Assembly: GCF_013408335.1 (NCBI RefSeq)
Contig: NZ_JACBZR010000001.1
Location: 4,069,501 to 4,133,500 of the forward strand
Source: Nocardioides panzhihuensis
Lineage (GTDB): Bacteria; Actinomycetota; Actinomycetes; Propionibacteriales; Nocardioidaceae
Reading direction: 5' to 3'
DNA length: 64,000 nt
Under the pieces are notes generated by a model. It saw only the letters and a list, made by a program, of their open reading frames with translations, made no database searches and was not told the DNA's origin. Below, piece after piece: positions 1 through 8,533 of this stretch. The position numbers and the translations under genes were made by a program. The first letter of the stretch is position 1, and every line of letters starts with the position of its first letter.

Positions 1-824
1 CGGATGCGCTCCACGCTGGTGTCCTGGCGCAGGGTCCAGGCCAGCTGAGCACCCATGAGCTGGAGGTCGTCGGAGCTCTGCTCGCCCAGGTCACCGGCGA
101 GGTCGACCTCGGCCACCCCGTCGCGTACGTCCACGGAGCGGGGCCCCTCCGCCGTGGCCGGGAGGGCGCTGCGGATCACCCCATGCGCCTCCTCCCCCGG
201 GCCGCTCAGCAGGCTGGAGACGAGGGTGGTGGCGTAGGAGGTGCCCTTGGGGGCGAAGATCGGCTCCGGCACCAGGGCGCGCCCGGTGGGTTCGACGTAG
301 TAGAGGTTGCTGCGGGCGAAGTGGGTGAGGAACCAGTCCTCCTCGACCACCAGCGCGTCCGGTGCCGAGCTGATCCGCCACTCGCCCTCGGCGCGAGTCA
401 GCTCGAAGTCGAGGATCGCCTGCGAGGCGGCCAGCCCACCGCGCCACACGCCGCGCTCGTCGAGCCAGCCGGCGTCCTCCAGCTCCACCGAGACTCGCGG
501 TGAGGAGCCGACGTGACTCCCGAGCTCGCCGTAGACCAGCGTGCGGGCGGCGGGCGCCCAGTCCGTCGCCGCGCCCTTGGTGAGGTATCGGCGGGCATAG
601 GCGGTGCTCATCGGGGTGGCCTTCATGGCGTCGAGGAAGCCGTCGACGATCTCGCCCGGGGACGCCCCTGCCCGCGGAGCTCCGGGGTTGTACGGGATGA
701 GCTCCTCCTGCGCGGCCGGTGCGGCCAGCTCGACTCGCTGGACCGGGCCGGAGTCCGGCACGCTCGAGCACGCCGACACGAGCAGCGCGACCGCTGCCAG
801 GGCTGCGGCGAACACGGGTCTCAC
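1..824 (-). CDS. lpqB: Lipoprotein LpqB, 3' part outside window
   Basis: Accessory lipoprotein of the MtrAB two-component system, acting at the outer face of the membrane. Only the N-terminal ~274 residues lie in the window; the gene runs off the left edge. The GTG start overlaps the mtrB stop (GTGA). The product opens with a signal peptide ending in a lipobox (LVSAC, Cys19). The visible domain carries the family pattern of a ladder of short motifs: PGEIVDGFLDAMKATP, ARRYLT, GEWRIS, and LYYVEPTG. Position directly downstream of mtrA-mtrB is the conserved actinobacterial order and is strong supporting context. In mycobacteria LpqB binds the MtrB sensor domain; that role is inferred here. Confidence 0.93.
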   Translation of the reverse strand, partial: MRPVFAAALAAVALLVSACSSVPDSGPVQRVELAAPAAQEELIPYNPGAPRAGASPGEIVDGFLDAMKATPMSTAYARRYLTKGAATDWAPAARTLVYGELGSHVGSSPRVSVELEDAGWLDERGVWRGGLAASQAILDFELTRAEGEWRISSAPDALVVEEDWFLTHFARSNLYYVEPTGRALVPEPIFAPKGTSYATTLVSSLLSGPGEEAHGVIRSALPATAEGPRSVDVRDGVAEVDLAGDLGEQSSDDLQLMGAQLAWTLRQDTSVERI

Positions 825-2440
825 GACGCCTCCAGGGTGTCACGGGCGTCAGCCGGGACCAGCGGGAGCGGACTGTGCCGCAGCGCCGCGCCGGCGTGGC
901 GGGGAAGCGTGAGCCGGAACTGCGCCCCCTGGTTCGGACGGCCCCAGGCCTGCAGCCAGCCGCCGTGGAGATGGGCGTCCTCGAGCGAGATCGACAGGCC
1001 CAGGCCGGTGCCGCCGCTGGAGCGGTCGCGGGCCGGGTCGGCGCGCCAGAACCGGTTGAAGACCAGGGCGGTCTCCCCCGGGGCGAGCCCGACACCGTGG
1101 TCGCGCACCGTCAGCGCGGCGGCGTGCTCGTCGCTGTCGACCCGGATGGTGACGGTCTGGCCGACGAGAGCGTGGTCGGTGGCGTTGGCCACCAGGTTGC
1201 GTACGATCCGCTCGACCCGGCGATGATCGACCTGGGCCGTGCACGGATGGTCCGGAGCGACGATCTTCAGCTCGATGTCGCGCTTCTCGGCGAGCGGCGT
1301 GTAGGCCTCGACGACCGCCCGGCTGAGCGCGGTCAGGTCGGTGTCGTAGAGATCGAGCACCGCCGCTCCGGCGTCGAAGCGACTGATCTCGAGCAGATCG
1401 CTCAGGAGCGTCTCGAACCGGTCGAGCTCGGTCTGCAGCAGCTCGGCCGCACGGGCCGTCGGGGCGTCGAAGGAGTCTCTGGCCTCGTAGAGGACGTCGC
1501 TGGCCATGCGGACCGTGGTGAGCGGCGTACGCAGCTCGTGGGAGACGTCTGAGCTGAACCGTCGCTGGACGCGGGAGAGGTGCTCGAGCTGCCGGATCTG
1601 ATTCTGCAGGCCGCTGGCCATCTGGTTGAACGAGATCGCCAGGCCGGTGAGGTCGTCCGCGCCGCGGACGACCATCCGCTCCTCGAGGCGGCCGGCGGCG
1701 AGCCGCTCGGCCGTCCTACGGGCGATCCGGATGGGTGTGACGACATGACGGGTCACGGTCCAGCTGCCGACGCCGATCAGCAGGATCAGGATCGCACCGG
1801 CGGCCAGAAGCCCCCGGGTGATGATCGCGAGCGTCTCCTGCTCCTGGTCCATCGGGAAGAGGAAGTAGATGTTGTAGGTGTCGTCGTGCAGCTCGATCTG
1901 GGACCCGATCACGATGCCCGGGGTGGCGGAGGTGCGCTCGCCGTCATCGAAGGAGACCCGGGTATAGGTCCAGGCAGGCTCGGCGCGGATCGCCTGGAAC
2001 CGGTCCTCGAGCGTGCGCGGAACGCTGCGTACGTCCAGACCGGGCGTCCACTCGACACCGTCGTCGCTGATCCGGCCGGAGGTCGACGTCACCGGACCGG
2101 CCATGACGACGCCGTAGCCGCGCGAGAGGCTGCGCTGGATGATCGGGTCACCCAGGTCGTTGCGCTGCAACGGGGTGTCGCCGTTGGCCCCCGATGTCTC
2201 GGCGATGCTCGAGCGCGCTGCGGAGAGCTCCTCGGAGGCCTCCGCCTTCGCCGCCGCGACCCGGTCCTGGACCAGCTCGTCGCTGATCTGGTCGAGCAGG
2301 ATGAGCCCGACCAGGCTGACGGCGGCCGCGGTGAGCAGCATCGTATAGACCACGACGCGGGTCTGGATCGACCGACGCCACGTGGTCAGAAGCTTCTTGG
2401 GCACCCGAGCTGCTGCGCGGACGACCGGTTGGAGGGTCAC
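821..2440 (-). CDS. mtrB: Sensor histidine kinase MtrB
   Basis: Membrane histidine kinase of the MtrAB system controlling cell-wall metabolism and division. 539 aa from a GTG start that overlaps the mtrA stop (GTGA), so the longer open frame upstream is not used. Membrane helices near residues 29-49 and 207-227 flank an extracellular sensor domain. A HAMP segment follows, then the HisKA box DVSHELRTP with phospho-accepting His301, then the ATPase domain: N box NLVANATDHA, G1 box RDHGVGLAPGE and G2 box GGTGLGLSI. The C-terminus ends in a basic/proline-rich tail. Mycobacterial MtrB has a similar length and layout. Cotranscription with mtrA and lpqB is very likely given the 4-bp overlaps. Confidence 0.96.
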   Translation of the reverse strand: MTLQPVVRAAARVPKKLLTTWRRSIQTRVVVYTMLLTAAAVSLVGLILLDQISDELVQDRVAAAKAEASEELSAARSSIAETSGANGDTPLQRNDLGDPIIQRSLSRGYGVVMAGPVTSTSGRISDDGVEWTPGLDVRSVPRTLEDRFQAIRAEPAWTYTRVSFDDGERTSATPGIVIGSQIELHDDTYNIYFLFPMDQEQETLAIITRGLLAAGAILILLIGVGSWTVTRHVVTPIRIARRTAERLAAGRLEERMVVRGADDLTGLAISFNQMASGLQNQIRQLEHLSRVQRRFSSDVSHELRTPLTTVRMASDVLYEARDSFDAPTARAAELLQTELDRFETLLSDLLEISRFDAGAAVLDLYDTDLTALSRAVVEAYTPLAEKRDIELKIVAPDHPCTAQVDHRRVERIVRNLVANATDHALVGQTVTIRVDSDEHAAALTVRDHGVGLAPGETALVFNRFWRADPARDRSSGGTGLGLSISLEDAHLHGGWLQAWGRPNQGAQFRLTLPRHAGAALRHSPLPLVPADARDTLEAS

Positions 2441-3144
2441 ACGGGCCCTGCCTTGTAGCCGACGCCACGGACGGTGAGAACGATCTCGGGGTTCTCCGGG
2501 TCGTGCTCGACCTTGGAGCGCAGGCGCTGGACGTGCACGTTGACCAGGCGGGTGTCGGCGGCGTGACGGTAGCCCCACACCTGCTCCAGCAGGACCTCGC
2601 GGGAGAAGACCTGATGAGGCTTGCGGGCCAGGCACTCCAGCAGGTCGAACTCCAGCGGCGTGAGCTGGATCCGCAGGCCGTCGCGGACCACCTGGTGACC
2701 GGCGACGTCGATGGTCAGGTCGCCGATCTCCAGCACCTCGGGCACGGCGTCGACGTGCCTGCGTACGCGGGCCCGGATCCTCGCGATCAGCTCCTTGGGC
2801 TTGAAGGGCTTGACCACGTAGTCGTCGGCACCGGACTCCAGACCGACGACGACGTCCACCGTGTCGCCCTTCGCGGTGAGCATGACGATCGGCACGCCCG
2901 ACTCGTTGCGGATCTGCTTGCACACCTCGATGCCGTCCATCCCGGGAAGCATCAGGTCGAGCAGCACCACGTCGGGCTTGTAGTCGCGGAAGGCGGGCAA
3001 CGCCAGGTCACCGCGGGCGACCAGCCGCGAGTCGAACCCCTCTTGCCTCAGCACGATCGCGAGCATCTCGCTCAGCGAGGCGTCGTCATCGACGACGAGG
3101 ACCTTTCCCTTGGCGGGCTGGTCGGACGTGCTGCGATCGGCCAT
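2437..3144 (-). CDS. mtrA: Response regulator MtrA
   Basis: OmpR/PhoB-type response regulator, partner of MtrB, 235 aa. The receiver domain (about residues 14-125) shows the acidic cluster DDD at 19-21, the phospho-acceptor Asp63 in VLLDLMLPGMDG, the conserved MLTAK and the Lys in VVKPF. The C-terminal winged-helix DNA-binding domain (about 140-232) carries LTPLEFDLLE, VWGYRHAADTRLVNVHVQRLR and the terminal VRGVGYK signature. It heads the mtrA-mtrB-lpqB operon. MtrA in mycobacteria regulates replication and peptidoglycan hydrolase genes; the window's PGRP amidase and LCP genes are plausible but unproven targets. Confidence 0.97.
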   Translation of the reverse strand: MADRSTSDQPAKGKVLVVDDDASLSEMLAIVLRQEGFDSRLVARGDLALPAFRDYKPDVVLLDLMLPGMDGIEVCKQIRNESGVPIVMLTAKGDTVDVVVGLESGADDYVVKPFKPKELIARIRARVRRHVDAVPEVLEIGDLTIDVAGHQVVRDGLRIQLTPLEFDLLECLARKPHQVFSREVLLEQVWGYRHAADTRLVNVHVQRLRSKVEHDPENPEIVLTVRGVGYKAGPV

Positions 3145-3202
3145 GTGTCCGATTCTGTCACCCAGTGCGTGTGACGCGTCACAGGAGCCACCTATAACGC
3201 AC

Positions 3203-3249
3203 GAGTCGGCGCGCCCAACCCCGAGATCGTGGGGCGGACGCGCCGACTC
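3203..3249 (-). terminator. GC-rich hairpin downstream of ahcY
   Basis: The arms GAGTCGGCGCG (3203-3213) and CGCGCCGACTC (3239-3249) form a perfect 11-bp stem, with a smaller nested pairing inside. It begins 8 bp after the ahcY stop codon, so it probably ends the ahcY transcript and insulates the mtrA promoter. There is no long T tract, as is usual in high-GC actinobacteria. The same GAGTCGGCGC stem recurs in the hairpin at 50044-50099. Confidence 0.6.
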
Positions 3250-3257
3250 AGCGGTGC

Positions 3258-4697
3258 TCAGTAGCGGTACTGGTCCGACTTGTAGGGACCCTCGACCGGG
3301 ACGCCGAGGTAGTCGGCCTGCTCCTGCTTGAGCTCGGTGAGCTCGACACCGAGGGCGTCGAGGTGGAGGCGGGCGACCTCCTCGTCGAGCGCCTTGGGCA
3401 GGACGTAGACGCCGATCGGGTACTCCTCGAGCTTGGTGAAGAGCTCGATCTGGGCCAGCGTCTGGTTGGTGAAGGAGTTCGACATCACGAAGCTCGGGTG
3501 GCCGGTGGCGTTGCCCAGGTTGAGCAGGCGACCCTCCGAGAGCACGATGACCTTCTTGCCGTCAGGGAAGATCCACTGGTGGACCTGCGGCTTGATCTCG
3601 TCCTTGACGATCCCCGGGATCTTCGCGAGACCGGCCATGTTGATCTCGTTGTCGAAGTGGCCGATGTTGCCGACGATGGCCTGGTTCTTCATCTTCTCGA
3701 AGTGCTCGACCCGGATGATGTCGAAGTTGCCGGTCGTGGTGATGAAGATGTCGGCGGTCTCGACGACCGACTCCAGGCGGCGGACCTCGTAGCCGTCCAT
3801 CGCCGCCTGCAGCGCGCAGATCGGGTCGATCTCGGTGACGATGACGCGGGCACCCTGGCCGCGCAGCGACTCCGCCGAGCCCTTGCCGACGTCGCCGTAG
3901 CCGCACACGACCGCGACCTTGCCGCCGATCATCACGTCGGTGGCGCGGTTGATGCCGTCGATGAGCGAGTGGCGGCAGCCGTACTTGTTGTCGAACTTCG
4001 ACTTGGTGACCGAGTCGTTGACGTTGATCGCCGGGAAGAGGAGCGAGCCCTCCTTGTACCGGTCGTAGAGGCGCAGGACACCGGTGGTGGTCTCCTCGGT
4101 GACGCCCTTGATGCCTCCGGCGACGTTGGTCCAGTAGGTGGGGTCGTTCTTCAGGCTGCGGTCGAGGACGCGCAGGACCTCCTTGAACTCCTCGTTGTCG
4201 GTGGAGTCCTGGCCCGGCACCTCCCCTGCCTTCTCGAACTCGACGCCCTTGTGGAGGAGCATCGTGATGTCGCCACCGTCGTCGAGCAGCATGTTGGGGC
4301 CGACCTGGTTGCCCTCGGCGTCGGTGAACTGGAAGACCTTCTCGGCCTCGTCCCAGTACTCCGCCAGCGTCTCGCCCTTCCAGGCGAAGACCGGGGTGCC
4401 CTTCGGGTCCTCGGGAGTGCCCTCACCGACGACGACCGCCGCGGCGGCGTGGTCCTGGGTGGAGAAGATGTTGCAGGTGGCCCAGCGTACGTCGGCGCCG
4501 AGAGCGGTCAGCGTCTCGATCAGCACACCGGTCTGGATGGTCATGTGCAGAGACCCGGCGATGCGAGCACCCTTGAGCGGCTGGTCCTTGCCATAGCGCT
4601 CGCGCATGGCCATCAGGCCCGGCATCTCGTGCTCGGCGAGGGAGAGCTCTTTGCGGCCGTACTCGGCCAGGCTCAGGTCGGCAACCTTGTAGTCCAT
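3258..4697 (-). CDS. ahcY: S-adenosylhomocysteine hydrolase (adenosylhomocysteinase)
   Basis: Cytosolic NAD-dependent enzyme that reversibly splits S-adenosylhomocysteine into adenosine and homocysteine, closing the activated methyl cycle. 479 aa, normal for the actinobacterial form. Visible are the N-terminal substrate domain ([16 protein letters not shown]), the cofactor motif [13 protein letters not shown], and the C-terminal tail with the conserved Lys and Tyr (YKSDQYRY). The segment [13 protein letters not shown] is a family signature. mtrA lies downstream on the same strand but a hairpin and 113 bp separate them, so it is likely transcribed alone. A structured leader precedes the gene. 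Confidence 0.97.
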   Translation of the reverse strand: MDYKVADLSLAEYGRKELSLAEHEMPGLMAMRERYGKDQPLKGARIAGSLHMTIQTGVLIETLTALGADVRWATCNIFSTQDHAAAAVVVGEGTPEDPKGTPVFAWKGETLAEYWDEAEKVFQFTDAEGNQVGPNMLLDDGGDITMLLHKGVEFEKAGEVPGQDSTDNEEFKEVLRVLDRSLKNDPTYWTNVAGGIKGVTEETTTGVLRLYDRYKEGSLLFPAINVNDSVTKSKFDNKYGCRHSLIDGINRATDVMIGGKVAVVCGYGDVGKGSAESLRGQGARVIVTEIDPICALQAAMDGYEVRRLESVVETADIFITTTGNFDIIRVEHFEKMKNQAIVGNIGHFDNEINMAGLAKIPGIVKDEIKPQVHQWIFPDGKKVIVLSEGRLLNLGNATGHPSFVMSNSFTNQTLAQIELFTKLEEYPIGVYVLPKALDEEVARLHLDALGVELTELKQEQADYLGVPVEGPYKSDQYRY

Positions 4698-4724
4698 GGT
4701 TATTCCTTACCGAAGTGTTGCGGG

Positions 4725-4767
4725 CCTGCGTCGCGCATCTGCGCACCAGCGGGATCTCCCACGCAGG
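4725..4767 (-). promoter_or_regulatory. Predicted three-way-junction leader upstream of ahcY
   Basis: On the minus strand, 27 nt before the ahcY ATG, a 7-bp helix (CCTGCGT / ACGCAGG) encloses two small hairpins, one with arms GGG/CCC and one GCGC-AGAT-GCGC. Placement in the 5' leader of a methyl-cycle gene suggests control by structured RNA. It does not match the SAH or SAM riboswitch cores as I remember them, so only a structured leader is claimed. Confidence 0.35.
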
Positions 4768-4841
4768 GCCTCCAGAGTACAAGTGCTGGTTGAGGGTGGC
4801 GGTAATCCGCAACCAACAGATCCGGCGGAACCCTGCCTAAA

Positions 4842-4859
4842 ACTAGAACGAGTTCCTAT
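4842..4859. promoter_or_regulatory. KstR-like operator
   Basis: The sequence TAGAACGAGTTCCT (4844-4857) fits the steroid-catabolism repressor motif TNNAACNNGTTNNA at seven of eight fixed positions. The half-sites AGAAC and GTTCC are centred on GA. It sits 13 bp upstream of the ATG of the serine hydrolase at 4871, where a bound repressor would block transcription. The regulator itself is not in the window. Confidence 0.4.
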
Positions 4860-4870
4860 TATTGGCGGGC

Positions 4871-6025
4871 ATGACGGCAACGACACCCGACCCGCACACG
4901 GTCCTGGGCGACTGCGCCCCTGCGTACGCGCCCCTGCGCGACCTGCTCGCGCGCAACCTCTCCTCCGGAGCCGACCTCGGCGCCTCCGTCGCGGTGATCC
5001 GTGACGGCGAGCTCGTGGCTGACCTGTGGGGCGGTGAGGCGCGGCCGGGCGAGGCGTGGCAGGAGGACACCATCGTCCGGGTCTGGTCGGTGACCAAGAC
5101 GATGGCTTCTCTGACCGCACTGGTGCTCGCCGACCGGGGCGAGCTGGACCTGGACGCTCCGGTCGCGGACTACTGGCCCTCGTTCGCCGACGAGCGGATC
5201 CTGGTACGCCACCTGCTCTCTCACACCTCCGGGATGTCCGGGTGGACCGAGCGGCTCTCCACCGAGGCGCTCCTGGACCTGCCGCTCGCCAACGAGATGC
5301 TCGCCCGGCAGGAGCCCTGGTTCGAACCGGGCTCGGGGTCGGGCTACCACATGGTCTCCTACGGGCACCTGGTCGACGGCCTGGTCCGTGGTGTCACTGG
5401 GAAGCCGCTCGCGGAGGTGTTCGCCGAGCTGGTCGCGGGGCCGCTGGGGGCCGACTTCCACCTGGGCGTCCCCGAGGGCGAGCTCGGCCGCTGCGCCGAT
5501 CTCGAGGCTCCGCCGCCCGGGGGCATCGACGTCTCCGCGCTGCCCGAGGGCAACCTGATGATCCCGACGCTGGTCAACCCGAAGCTGGATCCGGCCGAGT
5601 TCAACACGGCCCAGATGCGTACGGTCTCGTTGGCGGGGATCAACGGACACGGCAACGCCCGCTCGATCGCCCGGGCCCAGTCGGTCGTCTCCCACGACGG
5701 GGAGGTCGGCGGCGTACGTCTGCTGTCACCGGCCACCGTCGAGCGGATCTTCGAGGTGCAGGCCGACGGTGTCGACCAGGTGCTGCTGACGCCGATGCGG
5801 TGGGGCATCGGCTACGGGCTGCCGCAGCCGGTCGCGGCTCCGGCGGTGCCCGGGGGGCGGGTGTGCTGGTGGACCGGCTACGGCGGCGCGATCGTGGTCA
5901 ACGACCTCGAGCGGCGGGTCACGGTGGCGTACGCGATGAACCGGATGACCCAGCACATGACCTCCTCGGAGCGCACCGACGCCTACGTTCGCACCGCCTT
6001 CGAGTGTGTGGAGGCGGCGGGATGA
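4871..6025 (+). CDS. Beta-lactamase-family serine hydrolase (esterase-like)
   Basis: Penicillin-binding-protein/class C beta-lactamase fold hydrolase, 384 aa, probably an esterase rather than an antibiotic-degrading enzyme. The nucleophile motif SxxK is SVTK in VWSVTKTMASL, followed by HLLSHTSGM, and the second catalytic motif is likely SYGH in GYHMVSYGHLVDGLV. No signal peptide is evident, so it is predicted cytosolic. The ATG at 4871 is preferred over an in-frame TTG nine bases upstream. The KstR-like operator directly upstream and the monooxygenase gene 79 bp downstream suggest a role in sterol or lipid catabolism. That role is inference only. Confidence 0.85.
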   Translation: MTATTPDPHTVLGDCAPAYAPLRDLLARNLSSGADLGASVAVIRDGELVADLWGGEARPGEAWQEDTIVRVWSVTKTMASLTALVLADRGELDLDAPVADYWPSFADERILVRHLLSHTSGMSGWTERLSTEALLDLPLANEMLARQEPWFEPGSGSGYHMVSYGHLVDGLVRGVTGKPLAEVFAELVAGPLGADFHLGVPEGELGRCADLEAPPPGGIDVSALPEGNLMIPTLVNPKLDPAEFNTAQMRTVSLAGINGHGNARSIARAQSVVSHDGEVGGVRLLSPATVERIFEVQADGVDQVLLTPMRWGIGYGLPQPVAAPAVPGGRVCWWTGYGGAIVVNDLERRVTVAYAMNRMTQHMTSSERTDAYVRTAFECVEAAG

Positions 6026-6104
6026 GCGAGCGTCGGCGAGCGAACCTCGGACCTTTCATCGGGCCGCGTCCGTATCCTGGCGCTTGCGCTACGGAGGTGG
6101 CCCG

Positions 6105-7439
6105 ATGAACGCAGAGAAGGTCTGCATCATCGGCGCGGGCTGCTCGGGGATCACGACGGCCAAACGGCTCAAGGAGTTCGGGGTCGCGTACGACCAGTTC
6201 GAGCTCTCCGACGACGTCGGCGGGAACTGGTACTTCCGCAACCCCAACGGGCGATCCTCGGTCTACGAGTCGCTGCACATCGACACCTCGACGACACGGC
6301 TGGAGTTCGAGGAGTTCCCGGCGCCGGAGTCGTTCCCGCACTTCCCGCACCACACCCTGATCCACCGCTACTTCCGCGACTACACCGACCACTTCGGGCT
6401 GCGGGACCAGATCACGTTCAACACCGGCGTCGAGCGGGCCACGCAGCGCGACGACGGCTCGTGGGACGTTACCCTGTCGACCGGGGAGACGCGCTCCTAC
6501 ACCGACCTGGTGGTCGCCAACGGCCACCACTGGTCACCGCGGCTGCCGGACTGGGAAGGCGAGTTCGCGGGCGAGATCATCCACAGCCATGCGTACGTCT
6601 CCCCCTTCGAGCCGATCGAGCTCCGCGGCAAGCGGGTGATCGTGGTCGGGATGGGCAACTCGGCGATGGACATCGCCTCGGAGCTCTCCTCGCCGTGGAT
6701 GGCGTCGAAGCTGTACGTCTCGGCGCGCCGGGGTGTGTGGGTGCTGCCGAAGTATCGCAACGGGCAGCCGGCCGACAAGGTGATGGCGCCGCCCGACATC
6801 CCCAAGGAGCAGGCGCTGGCGGCCTCCCGCGAGCTGATCCGTGGGCTGGTCGGGTCGATGTCGACGTACGGACTCCCGGAGCCCGACCACGAGCCGCTGT
6901 CCGCGCATCCGTCGGTCAGCGCCGACTTCCTGACGAAGGCCGGCTCGGGCGACATCCACATGCTTCCCGAGATCGCACGCTTCGAGGGGTCGACGGTGCA
7001 CCTGGTCGACGGCTCCTCGGTCGAGGCGGACGTCGTCATCGCGGCGACCGGCTACAAGATGTCGTTCCCGTTCTTCGACGCGGGCGAGGTCTCGCTGCAC
7101 CCCGACGCAGACCACCGCTATCCGCTGTTCAAGCGGATGATCAAGCCGGGTGTCGAGCACCTCTACTTCATGGGGCTCGCCCAGTCCTCCCCCACCATCG
7201 TCAATCTCGCCGAGCAGCAGTCCAAGCTCCTGGCTCGCCTGCTCACCGGGCGCTATGCGCTTCCGCCCGTCGAGGAGCAGGCGAGCATCCTGAAGGCCGA
7301 CGAGGAGGCGCACCTGGAGCAGTACTACGCCGCCCCGCGCCACACCATCCAGATCGACTTCGCCCGCTACGTCGTCGACCTGATGGCCGAGATCGAGGCC
7401 GGGGAGGCACGCGCTGCCGGGGCCGTGCAGGCGGGGTAG
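6105..7439 (+). CDS. Flavin-containing monooxygenase
   Basis: NADPH-dependent class B flavoprotein monooxygenase, 444 aa. It starts with an FAD-binding Rossmann motif (GAGCSG near residue 9) and has a second dinucleotide motif VVGMGNSAMD for NADPH. The FMO fingerprint FxGxxxHxxxY is visible as FAGEIIHSHAY. The start at 6105 is chosen because ACGGAGGTGG lies just upstream and the Rossmann strand begins immediately. It follows the serine hydrolase in the same direction and may be cotranscribed with it; a hydroxylation or Baeyer-Villiger step on a lipophilic substrate is plausible. The substrate cannot be read from sequence. Confidence 0.92.
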   Translation: MNAEKVCIIGAGCSGITTAKRLKEFGVAYDQFELSDDVGGNWYFRNPNGRSSVYESLHIDTSTTRLEFEEFPAPESFPHFPHHTLIHRYFRDYTDHFGLRDQITFNTGVERATQRDDGSWDVTLSTGETRSYTDLVVANGHHWSPRLPDWEGEFAGEIIHSHAYVSPFEPIELRGKRVIVVGMGNSAMDIASELSSPWMASKLYVSARRGVWVLPKYRNGQPADKVMAPPDIPKEQALAASRELIRGLVGSMSTYGLPEPDHEPLSAHPSVSADFLTKAGSGDIHMLPEIARFEGSTVHLVDGSSVEADVVIAATGYKMSFPFFDAGEVSLHPDADHRYPLFKRMIKPGVEHLYFMGLAQSSPTIVNLAEQQSKLLARLLTGRYALPPVEEQASILKADEEAHLEQYYAAPRHTIQIDFARYVVDLMAEIEAGEARAAGAVQAG

Positions 7440-7459
7440 GCGGGTAGGCGGGTAGGCGC
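7436..7459. repeat. Three tandem 8-bp repeats
   Basis: GTAGGCGG occurs in three tandem near-identical units that begin inside the stop codon of the monooxygenase gene and run into the gap before the convergent DUF808 gene. A slippage-prone microsatellite; no function is evident. Confidence 0.8.
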
Positions 7460-7466
7460 AGGTGGG

Positions 7467-8426
7467 TCAGTGCTTCTTCTTGATCGGCAGCAGGTGGAGT
7501 ACGCCGACCACGATCGCCCCGACGATGAGCCCGACGACGGCGGAGAAGAAGGTGTTGACCAGCCAGGCGGCGGCCGCACCGACGGCGCCGAGGGCGTGGT
7601 GGACCTCCTCCTCGAGGTGGTGGACGGTGTCGTAGGGCCACGACCAGCCGGGGTGACCGGCGGCGAGGCCGTTGACGTCGTAGACACCGACCAGAAGCAG
7701 GTGGCCACCGACCCAGAGCATGGCAACGGTGCCGACGATCGAGATCCCGGCGAGCACCTTCGGCATGGCCGCGACCATGCCCAGGCCGAGCCGCTGGGCG
7801 CCCGCGCTGGAGCGCTGGGAGAGCGAGAGGCCGGCGTCATCCATCTTCACGATCAGGGCGACCACGCCGTAGACGACGATGGTGATCAGGAAAGCGACCG
7901 CCACCAGGGCGCCGAGGCGCATCCAGAAACCTTGGTCGATGACCTCGTTGAGCGCGATCACCATGATCTCGGTGGAGAGGATCAGGTCGGTGCGCACAGC
8001 ACCGGCGATCATCTTCTTCTCGGCCTCGGGACCCTCCAGGACGACCGGCGTCTCATGGGTCTCCGCGTGCGGCCGGACCCATTCCAGCACCTTCTCGACA
8101 CCTTCGTAGGCGAGGAAGGCGCCACCGAGCATCAGGATCGGGGTGATCGCCCATGGCGCCCACTGCGCCAGGATCAGCGCGACCGGCAAGATGAGCAGCA
8201 GCTTGTTGCGCAGCGAGCCGAAGGCGATCTTCTTGATGATCGGCACCTCGCGCTCGGCGGCGATGCCCTGGACGTACTGCGGCGTCACCGCGGTGTCGTC
8301 GATGACGACACCGGCGGCCTTGGCCGAGGCCTTGCCGGCGGCAGCGCCGACGTCGTCGACCGACGCAGCCGCCAGCTTTGCGATGGCGGCTACGTCGTCG
8401 AGGAGTGCGAAAAGACCGGCACTCAT
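7467..8426 (-). CDS. DUF808 (YedI-type) inner-membrane protein
   Basis: Integral membrane protein of the DUF808/YedI family, 319 aa, of unknown biochemical function. The N-terminus MSAGLFALLDDVAAIAKLAA and the segment ITPILMLGGAFLAYEGVEK are family hallmarks. About six to seven hydrophobic stretches are visible, starting with LLLILPVALILAQWAPWAI and ending in VNTFFSAVVGLIVGAIVVGVL before a short basic tail. It is transcribed alone, convergent with the monooxygenase gene and separated from the next upstream gene by a gap. Family assignment is firm; function is unknown. Confidence 0.9.
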   Translation of the reverse strand: MSAGLFALLDDVAAIAKLAAASVDDVGAAAGKASAKAAGVVIDDTAVTPQYVQGIAAEREVPIIKKIAFGSLRNKLLLILPVALILAQWAPWAITPILMLGGAFLAYEGVEKVLEWVRPHAETHETPVVLEGPEAEKKMIAGAVRTDLILSTEIMVIALNEVIDQGFWMRLGALVAVAFLITIVVYGVVALIVKMDDAGLSLSQRSSAGAQRLGLGMVAAMPKVLAGISIVGTVAMLWVGGHLLLVGVYDVNGLAAGHPGWSWPYDTVHHLEEEVHHALGAVGAAAAWLVNTFFSAVVGLIVGAIVVGVLHLLPIKKKH

Positions 8427-8533
8427 GCCTTCGCCTCCGTAGTGAAAGGCGCAGAGTACGGAAGCGAAGGCCTGAGGCCGATTGTCGCTCGCTGTCGCTC
8501 GCTCATGCCCGGAACTCTAGCGGGTGGCCGTTG

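Noticed and set aside
4725..4767. SAH riboswitch call for the ahcY leader
   Set aside because: The GAGGAGCGCUGC and CAGGCUCG core elements of the known aptamer are not present, so only a structured leader is claimed.
3363..4793. 476-residue open frame opposite ahcY
   Set aside because: Antisense shadow of a conserved gene in high-GC DNA: composition is Val/Asp/Leu-rich, no domain is recognisable and no ribosome-binding site precedes it.
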